This document shows positions 1 to 4,657 of a DNA stretch of 6,879 nt, piece after piece. The DNA lies in contig JBEKCP010000337.1 in assembly GCA_050014815.1 (NCBI GenBank), positions 1-6,879 on the forward strand, read 5' to 3'. Position 1 is the first letter of the stretch, and each line of letters starts with the position of its first letter. The notes beneath the pieces were generated by a model. The model saw only the letters and a program-made list of their open reading frames with translations, was not told the DNA's origin and did no database searches. A program made the translations under genes and the position numbers. Source of the stretch: JBEKCP01 sp050014815 (GTDB lineage Bacteria > Planctomycetota > Planctomycetia > Pirellulales > Thermoguttaceae).

Positions 1-90
1 TCTCCCTCCGGGAGAGGGCCGGGGTGAGGGGGCGCCACGCGATACCCCGCTCCCCTCACCCCCTGCCCCTCTCCCGAAGGGAGAGGGGAG
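1..90. repeat. Palindromic interspersed repeat (inverted arms 1-31 and 52-88)
   Basis: The left arm reads CTCCCTCCGGGAGAGGGC and continues into GGGGTGAGGGG. The right arm, from CCCCTCACCCC to CTCCCGAAGGGAG, is its reverse complement with a few mismatches. The spacer of about 20 bases carries CGCGATAC. Each outer end also folds on itself (CTCCC/GGGAG), so the element has a two-level palindrome. This G/C-rich design is seen as a dispersed repeat in many bacterial genomes. On the minus strand it is read in the cobA frame and encodes motifs such as SPLPSGEG and HPGPLPEGE, which often appear as spurious tails on predicted proteins. The left arm may continue outside the window. Confidence 0.85.
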
Positions 91-857
91 CCGAGGCAGT
101 CCCCTGAAAGCTCCGACAGGCCCAGGGCCACCACCTCTCCAACCACGATGACCGCCGGCGGACGCAAATGCCGCGATCGGATCACCGCGGCCACGTCGGC
201 CAGCGTCGTGCGGACCACCTCCTGGTCCGGCCAACTCGCGCGGCGGACGATCGCCACGGGCGTCTCCGCCGGCCGGCCGCCCCGCACCAGCGCCTCGCTC
301 CACTGTTGGGCCGTTGTCATGGCCATGTAGAAGACCAGCGTGCCGGGGAACCGGGCCAGCGACTCGTAGTCCAGCTCGGGACCGGTCGATTTGTCGGTCC
401 GCTGGTGGCCCGTGATGAGGGCCACGGCCGAGGCACAATCGCGGTGCGTCAGGGGCACGCCCGCATGGCTGGCCGCCGCCATGGCGGCCGTCACGCCGGG
501 CACGACCTCGCAAGGGACCCCCGCCGCGTGGAGCAACTCGGTTTCTTCGGCCCCTCGACCGAACAAGTGGGGATCGCCGCTCTTGAGGCGCACCACGGTT
601 TTGCCCTGCCGGGCGGCCTCGACCATCTGCCGGTTGACTTCCGCCTGCTGCATCCCCCGACCACCGTGGGGATGGCCCAGCGAGACCAATTCGGCCGACG
701 GCGGGGCGTGGCCGAGGATCGCGGGGTTGACCAGGTAGTCGTAGAGCACCAGGTCGGCACGGGCGAGGCACTCCGCGCCGCGGAGCGTCAGCAGTCCTGG
801 GTCGCCGGGCCCCGCGCCAACCAAATAGACCTTGCCCCGCGGGGCCTGAATATCCAT
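1..857 (-). CDS. cobA: Uroporphyrinogen-III C-methyltransferase (SUMT), 3' end beyond left edge
   Basis: This enzyme transfers two methyl groups from S-adenosylmethionine to uroporphyrinogen III, giving precorrin-2, the entry to cobalamin and siroheme synthesis in the cytoplasm. Translating the minus strand from 857 gives 285 codons with no stop before the edge. Visible family motifs are the N-terminal VYLVGAGPGDPGLLT (residues 10-24), the SUMT signature RLKSGDPHLFGRGAEE (90-105), VVPGVTAAMAAASHAGVPLTHRD (118-140, the P-G-[IV]-[TS] loop through the T-H-R-D motif), ITGH (148-151) and a C-terminal PPAVIVVGEVVAL (233-245). The catalytic core is therefore complete, since the family core ends near residue 245-250. 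From about residue 257 the frame reads through a palindromic repeat, giving a Pro/Gly/Glu-rich tail. An in-frame ATG at 872 would add five residues (MAFLI); GAGGGA abuts that ATG too closely to decide the start. A cobalamin riboswitch lies directly upstream. SUMT is certain; whether it is a stand-alone CobA or fused further left cannot be seen. Confidence 0.94.
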   Translation of the reverse strand, partial: MDIQAPRGKVYLVGAGPGDPGLLTLRGAECLARADLVLYDYLVNPAILGHAPPSAELVSLGHPHGGRGMQQAEVNRQMVEAARQGKTVVRLKSGDPHLFGRGAEETELLHAAGVPCEVVPGVTAAMAAASHAGVPLTHRDCASAVALITGHQRTDKSTGPELDYESLARFPGTLVFYMAMTTAQQWSEALVRGGRPAETPVAIVRRASWPDQEVVRTTLADVAAVIRSRHLRPPAVIVVGEVVALGLSELSGDCLGSPLPSGEGQGVRGAGYRVAPPHPGPLPEG

Positions 858-872
858 GATGAGAAACGCCAT

Positions 873-902
873 TCCCTCGAAAGACCGCGCTGCGCAAGCG
901 CG
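873..902 (-). promoter_or_regulatory. Probable riboswitch expression platform: GC hairpin before cobA start
   Basis: Directly after the B12 box, on the minus strand, CGCGCT (902-897) and AGCGCG (891-886) form a perfect 6-bp stem around a 5-base loop. The 5' side of the stem begins in the last bases of the box region, so aptamer closure could compete with the hairpin. It is followed by GTCTTT and then GAGGGA, which touches the alternative ATG at 872. The T-tract is weak for an intrinsic terminator, so control of ribosome access is as likely as premature termination. That this is the switching element is inferred from position. Confidence 0.45.
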
Positions 903-1110
903 ATGTCGTATCCTGACTTTCGGGTCGTCCTACTCGCCGTAGCCTTCCCATCCCTCGAACACCGCATCGCGGCTCTAAGGACAGTGGCCATTCGGGAGCA
1001 CAGCACGCATCGGGTGCGGGTCGTGCGCCCCTAACGGCTTTCGTCGCCGATCACAGTGGCGGGGCCGTGCTGGATTCTCACCAGCTTCCGAGTTCCAACT
1101 TGGAACCACC
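900..1110 (-). ncRNA. Cobalamin riboswitch (AdoCbl/B12-sensing leader of cobA)
   Basis: Reading the minus strand, the conserved landmarks of the cobalamin riboswitch appear in order. GGTGGTTCC (1110-1102) forms a GGTTCC/GGAACT hairpin. Next come CTGGTGAGAATCCAGC (1084-1069), the core CGGCCCCGCCACTGT (1066-1052), and an inner CCACTG (987-982) leading through a variable stem to TGGGAAGGC (950-942). Last is the B12 box, AAGTCAGGATAC (919-908), ending near 900. Family knowledge: this RNA binds adenosylcobalamin or related cobalamins and lowers expression of B12 synthesis or uptake genes. Here it sits 43 bases upstream of cobA on the same strand and follows a good promoter, so it very probably gives end-product feedback on the first committed corrin step. 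The effector subtype cannot be decided by eye. Confidence 0.93.
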
Positions 1111-1112
1111 TT

Positions 1113-1141
1113 AGCATAAGGCCGTCAATATGGGTCGTCAA
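1113..1141 (-). promoter_or_regulatory. Sigma70-like promoter for the riboswitch-cobA transcript
   Basis: On the minus strand TTGACG (1141-1136) is separated by exactly 17 bases from TATGCT (1118-1113). The predicted start, about seven bases on, falls near 1106, at the first nucleotides of the cobalamin aptamer. The transcript would therefore begin with the sensor itself and have almost no extra leader. Box match, spacing and position agree, but this has not been tested against planctomycete promoter models. Confidence 0.6.
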
Positions 1142-1170
1142 GGGCCTGGCGGGCGCAAGCCCTCCTTCTT

Positions 1171-1311
1171 CGCGCGCGGCTTTGCGCCTTCGCGTCTTTG
1201 CGTGAAATCCTTCCAGGTCGCGGTGCTACCTTCACGACGCGCCATTTGCAAGGATGTCGGTTCAGGATGGGGGATTTCACGCAAAGGCGCAAAGCCGCTA
1301 AGCCGCAAAGG
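1171..1311. repeat. Palindromic 'CGCAAAG' interspersed element (inverted arms ~40 bp)
   Basis: The left arm (1171-1210) contains GGCTTTGCGCCTTCGCGTC and ends CTTTGCGTGAAATCC. The right arm (1272-1311) begins GGATTTCACGCAAAGGCGC and continues AAAGCCGCTAAGCCGCAAAG, which is the reverse complement with a few changes. The inner segment is about 60 bases and unrelated. Such CGCAAAG/CTTTGCG repeats occur between genes in many environmental bacteria, and when translated give peptides like SRKDAKAQ. They are non-autonomous: no transposase is present here. The element lies between the cobA control region and the transporter promoter and could form a long hairpin on either strand. Confidence 0.8.
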
Positions 1312-1361
1312 ATAAAGTAATACCCCACTACGGAAGGGTTTCGCGGAGCCCTTTATTCGTC

Positions 1362-1390
1362 TTGCAGCCGGACTGTGCAAGCATTAGAAT
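1362..1390 (+). promoter_or_regulatory. Candidate sigma70-like promoter for the MMPL/RND gene
   Basis: TTGCAG (1362-1367) and TAGAAT (1385-1390) are spaced by 17 bases, upstream of the transporter start at 1491. This would give an untranslated leader of roughly 95 bases. The only ribosome-site hint is AGG at 1480-1482, eight bases before the ATG. Both boxes have mismatches, so this is a plausible candidate only. Confidence 0.4.
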
Positions 1391-1490
1391 CCTGCATTCT
1401 GGATATCCTTTGGGGGGGTATGGTCGCGATCGGTCGCGCCCCTCCGGCCCGCTTGCTGGGGCTTGCAAGACAACAACTTAGGCAAATGCC

Positions 1491-4343
1491 ATGTCGGCGG
1501 AACGGATGCCGCGGACAGAATCGTCGCTTCTGACCAGGCCCCTGGACCTCGTCACCCGGCTGGTGACCCGCTTTCCGGTTGCCACGATGGTGGTTTCGGG
1601 CCTGCTGGCGGCAGTGTCGCTCTACTTGGCCCAGACGCGGTTGCAGTTCCAGACCAGCCGGTCGAACCTGCTCAACCCCAAGAGCGATTACAACCGCCGC
1701 TGGCTGGAGTACGCCAAGGAGTTCGGCGAGCAGGACGACGTGATCGTGGTCGTCAGCGGCGAGGACCGCCGGGCCATCCTTCCAGTGCTCGACGAGCTTG
1801 CCGCCCGTCTGGCGAGGGAGCCCAGGTACTTCCAGTCGGTCTTCCACAAGGTCGATCCGGCCAAGCTCCAGGCCAAGGGGCTGCACTACCTGGAGCCCAA
1901 GCAGTTGACGCAGATCGAGGGGTTTCTGGAGCAGGCCCGACCGGTGATCGAGGGCAACTGGGCGGCGCTCGACGTGGGGGGACAACTGGCGCACTTCGCG
2001 GACCAGATGTCCGCGGACGCGATGTCCGCGGACAGGATGTCCCCGGACAGGATGTCCCCGGACAGGATGTCCGCTGTTGATCCCCGGCAGGCGATGGCTG
2101 CGGCGGCGGCGGGGCAGGCGGCCCAGGCCCAGGCCCAGGCCCTTCAGATGCTGGCCGCCGCGTTGGGTCAGCCGGGCCCGTACCGCTCCCCGTGGCCCGA
2201 AATGCCCGGCCTCGCCGCCCTCCAGCAGGATGCCAACGGCGGCTACGTCCTGGCCAACGACGGCCGGGTGGGCATGCTCCTGTTGTGGATGGTCAAGAAC
2301 CGCAGCGACAACTTCGCCGAGTATGCCGACGCGATCGCCGCGATGCGCCGCATCATCGGCGAGGTCCGCGCCGGGCATCCCCAGGCCTGGATCGGCCTGA
2401 CCGGCATCCCCGTCATGGAAAACGACGAGATGGAATCGAGCTCGACGGCCATGACGCAGGCGGGCGTCCTCTCGCTGGTGGGCGTGGCACTGCTGTATAT
2501 TGCCGGGTTCGGCTGCATCCGCCATCCCACCATGGCCATTATCGCCTTGGTGGTGCCCATGGCCTGGTCCTTCGGCTTCATCGTGCTGGCGGTGGGGCAC
2601 CTGAACATTCTCAGCAGCGCCTTCGCCACGATCATTATCGGCCTGGGCAGCGACTTCGGCGTGTATCACGTCGCCCAGTACCTCCGGCTGCGGGGGCGGA
2701 ACTTCTCGACCCGCGACGCCCTCGTGGAAACGGCCCGGAGCGTGGGCCCCGGCATCACTACGGGGGCCTTGAGCACGGCGATGGCGTTCTTCGTGATCGG
2801 GCTGAGCGACTTCCCCGGCATCGCGGAGCTTGGGGTGATCGCCGGCGGGGGCATCCTGTTGTGTTGGGTCGCCGCCCTGACGACGCTGCCGGCGATGATC
2901 CAGTGGTGGGACGACAAGCGGCCGCCCTGGCAGGCGCCGGCACCGCTGGACGTCTACGGCTGGCTGGGCCCGGTCCTCGGTCGGCCCAAGCTGCTGTTGG
3001 CCGGCTACGCGGCCGCGACGCTGCTGATTGCACTGGGCATTGGACGGCTCTGGTACGACCACAACCTGCTGAACATGCAGGCCGCCGGCCTGGAGAGCGT
3101 CGAGCTGGAACAACGCCTGTTGCGCCAGAACGACTTCAGCGTGTCGTTCGCCGTGTCGGTCGCCAAGACCCGCGAGGAGCTCCTCGCCCGCAAAGAGCAG
3201 TTCCTCCGGCTCTCGATGGTCGATTCGGTGAAGGTTATCCTCTCGTTCTTTCCGGAGAACACGGAGATCAAGCGGCCGGTGATCGAGCGGATCCACGACC
3301 GGCTGCAACGGCTTCCCGCCGGCGCGCCGGCGATTCCGGTGGTCCCGCAGGCCGTGCTGGCGGGGGCCTTGTCGCGGTTGGCGCAAATGGCGGCCATGGG
3401 TCCGCCGACGCCGGCGGCCCGCGCGCTGGCACAGCTTCGCGACCTGGTCCGCTCCCTGCCCGCAAAAGAGTACAACAGCCGGCTGTCGGCCTTCCAGCAG
3501 GCGATGGCCGCGGACGTGTTGGGGCGACTGGCCGCGCTGGCGGCCGTCGCCAACCCCGAGCCGCCCGAGCTTGCCGACCTGCCCGAAGGGCTCGTCAACC
3601 GCTTCGTCGGCAAGCACGGCTGCTACGCGATGCAGATCTACACGAAGGCCGACATCTGGAACATGGACGCCATGGAGAAGTTCGTCCGCGAGGTGCGGAG
3701 CATCGACCGGGACGTGACGGGCAACCCGCTGCAAATCTACGAGGCCTCGCGGCAGATGAAGACGACCTACGAGAAAGGGGCCCTCTACGCCGTGCTGGCG
3801 GTGCTGGCGGTCGTCTACCTCGATTTCCGCAACCTGCGGCTGTCGCTCCTGGCCCTCTTGCCCCTCGCGGCATCCAAACTGCAACTGTTCGGCCTGATGG
3901 GATGGCTGGGCATCCCGTTGAACCCGGCCAACATGATCGTGCTGCCCCTGATCCTGGGCGTGGGGGTCGATAACGGGGTACACATCGTCCACGACTACCT
4001 GCGGGAGCGGGTTCCCGGCCGCCCCTACCGCATCAGCGCCTCGACCGGGGCGGCCATCGTCATCAACACGCTCCAGAACATCGTCGGCTTCGGCGGTCTC
4101 ATGATCGCCTCGCACCGGGGACTGCACAGCCTGGGCCGGGTGCTCACGCTCGGCATGGCGTGCTGCCTGATCAGCGGGCTGGTGATGCCGGCCCTCTTGC
4201 GGATCTTGCAGGGGCGTGCGGGCCGGACCGCGGCCGGCGGCCCTCCGCGCGTGGATGTCAGGATCGATCCTCTCGTCGAGCGGCCCGACTCTCGCTCCGC
4301 CCGCCCGGTCTCGATCCGCCGCCGCGCGGATTCGCCGGTCTGA
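1491..4343 (+). CDS. MMPL/RND-superfamily transporter (12-TM, HpnN-like)
   Basis: This 950-residue inner-membrane protein has the RND layout: one helix (about residues 29-47), a large extracytoplasmic loop (50-320), five helices (about 325-470), helix 7 (499-519), a second large loop (520-760) and five more helices (about 763-903). Helices 4 and 10 carry the paired motifs GLGSDFG (384-390, Asp388) and GVGVDNG (823-829, Asp827). These Gly-x-Gly-x-Asp motifs match the proton-relay positions of MMPL exporters. The mature start of loop 1, QTSRSNLLNPKSDYNRRWLEY, is typical of planctomycete members. The family moves lipids or other hydrophobic molecules, and HpnN relatives move hopanoids; the substrate here is unknown. 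The loop-1 stretch 171-216 is unusual: five D-x-M-S-x repeats followed by an Ala/Gln tract. The C-terminal 45 residues are polar and Arg/Pro-rich. The first ATG is used because the hydrophobic helix follows normally. The gene is monocistronic by spacing, with no periplasmic adaptor or outer-membrane partner in view. Confidence 0.92.
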   Translation: MSAERMPRTESSLLTRPLDLVTRLVTRFPVATMVVSGLLAAVSLYLAQTRLQFQTSRSNLLNPKSDYNRRWLEYAKEFGEQDDVIVVVSGEDRRAILPVLDELAARLAREPRYFQSVFHKVDPAKLQAKGLHYLEPKQLTQIEGFLEQARPVIEGNWAALDVGGQLAHFADQMSADAMSADRMSPDRMSPDRMSAVDPRQAMAAAAAGQAAQAQAQALQMLAAALGQPGPYRSPWPEMPGLAALQQDANGGYVLANDGRVGMLLLWMVKNRSDNFAEYADAIAAMRRIIGEVRAGHPQAWIGLTGIPVMENDEMESSSTAMTQAGVLSLVGVALLYIAGFGCIRHPTMAIIALVVPMAWSFGFIVLAVGHLNILSSAFATIIIGLGSDFGVYHVAQYLRLRGRNFSTRDALVETARSVGPGITTGALSTAMAFFVIGLSDFPGIAELGVIAGGGILLCWVAALTTLPAMIQWWDDKRPPWQAPAPLDVYGWLGPVLGRPKLLLAGYAAATLLIALGIGRLWYDHNLLNMQAAGLESVELEQRLLRQNDFSVSFAVSVAKTREELLARKEQFLRLSMVDSVKVILSFFPENTEIKRPVIERIHDRLQRLPAGAPAIPVVPQAVLAGALSRLAQMAAMGPPTPAARALAQLRDLVRSLPAKEYNSRLSAFQQAMAADVLGRLAALAAVANPEPPELADLPEGLVNRFVGKHGCYAMQIYTKADIWNMDAMEKFVREVRSIDRDVTGNPLQIYEASRQMKTTYEKGALYAVLAVLAVVYLDFRNLRLSLLALLPLAASKLQLFGLMGWLGIPLNPANMIVLPLILGVGVDNGVHIVHDYLRERVPGRPYRISASTGAAIVINTLQNIVGFGGLMIASHRGLHSLGRVLTLGMACCLISGLVMPALLRILQGRAGRTAAGGPPRVDVRIDPLVERPDSRSARPVSIRRRADSPV
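2001..2075 (+). repeat. Tandem 15-bp repeat, five units, within the RND transporter gene
   Basis: Five adjacent 15-bp units begin at 2001, 2016, 2031, 2046 and 2061, each of the form GACnnGATGTCCnCG with small variation. Units 3 and 4 are identical (GACAGGATGTCCCCG). They encode D-Q-M-S-A, D-A-M-S-A, D-R-M-S-P, D-R-M-S-P and D-R-M-S-A, residues 171-195 in the first extracytoplasmic loop. Each junction contains GGACA-N3-TGTCC or a close variant, a small palindrome, so the array is both tandem and locally inverted. The unit length is a multiple of three, so copy changes would keep the frame. Confidence 0.92.
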
Positions 4344-4394
4344 TCGGTGACGGGCGCGTGGATGCAAAATACGCGAATAAGGCCGCCTTTCTCT

Positions 4395-4544
4395 AGCCCA
4401 GACGTTTACGTCTGGGGCTGGGAAACGAATATCTTCTCTTCTTCAGCCCCTTCAGGGGCGGGACCTGTCATGGTGCCCCTGAAGGGGCTGGAGGAAAAGA
4501 ATTATGGTTGGTCGGTCCTTGGTCCCAGGCGTAAAACGCCTGGG
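4395..4544. repeat. Composite of three palindromic repeats
   Basis: Hairpin 1 is CCCAGACGT / ACGTCTGGG (4397-4405 and 4408-4416, loop TT). Hairpin 2 is CAGCCCCTTCAGGGGC (4444-4459) with its exact reverse complement at 4475-4490 and a 15-base loop; weaker complementarity extends outwards through the flanking pyrimidine-rich and purine-rich tracts. Hairpin 3 is CCCAGGCGT / ACGCCTGGG (4524-4532 and 4536-4544, loop AAA). Hairpins 1 and 3 share the CCCAGRCGT design, and TAGCCCAG flanks 1 while CTGGGCTA flanks 3, so the whole block reads as a nested inverted repeat centred on hairpin 2. Related dispersed repeats are common in planctomycete genomes. No open gene lies inside. Confidence 0.88.
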
Positions 4545-4619
4545 CTACAGAAAAGGCCCGTTTCCTACGTTCTGCCTCCAGCCGCCGGCGACTGTCGGCC
4601 GCGGCAATCCTGGCCCCAA

Positions 4620-4649
4620 TTGCCAGGCTCGCCCAGGACGCAGTACAAT
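4620..4649 (+). promoter_or_regulatory. Candidate promoter for the WbsX-like gene, nearly leaderless
   Basis: TTGCCA (4620-4625) and TACAAT (4644-4649) are spaced by 18 bases. The expected start point near 4656 lies only about two bases before the ATG at 4658. No purine-rich ribosome site precedes that ATG, which fits a leaderless or near-leaderless message. The -10 box is a good match; the coincidence with the start codon is an inference. Confidence 0.45.
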
Positions 4650-4657
4650 GCAACGTA

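Larger units (their letters stand above)
4344..4657. other. Gap between transporter and WbsX-like gene; no gene seen
   Basis: The 314 bases contain no convincing coding region. They hold a block of three hairpin-forming repeats (4395-4544) and a promoter candidate (4620-4649). The stretch 4545-4619 shows nothing recognisable. No clear intrinsic terminator with a T-tract follows the transporter stop; the hairpin at 4397-4416 is the nearest stem and lacks one. Confidence 0.7.

Noticed and set aside
168..1034. A 288-codon plus-strand open frame across cobA and the riboswitch
   Set aside because: It is antisense to a clear SUMT reading frame and crosses the structured riboswitch. The product is Arg/His-rich with no recognisable motif.
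1..1320. CRISPR array or tandem direct repeats in the left region
   Set aside because: The repeats are inverted palindromes without regular spacers, and no cas gene is present.
1125..1380. Small open frames on both strands (for example 1130-1315 plus, 1138-1380 minus)
   Set aside because: They translate the CGCAAAG palindromic repeat, giving the familiar spurious SRKDAKAQ-like and SRLCVKS-like peptides.
2192..3973. A 593-codon plus-strand open frame inside the transporter gene
   Set aside because: It is an out-of-frame shadow, rich in Arg, Gly and Pro, with no membrane segments. The transporter frame explains the region.
1353..4367. A 1004-codon open frame on the minus strand opposite the transporter
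   Set aside because: Its product is a His/Arg/Gly/Gln-rich string with no domain, typical of the antisense shadow of a GC-rich gene. The plus-strand frame has clear RND helices and motifs.
4397..4416. Hairpin after the transporter as an intrinsic terminator
   Set aside because: The stem is strong but the loop is only two bases and no T-tract follows. Its match to the third hairpin of the block shows it is part of a repeat.
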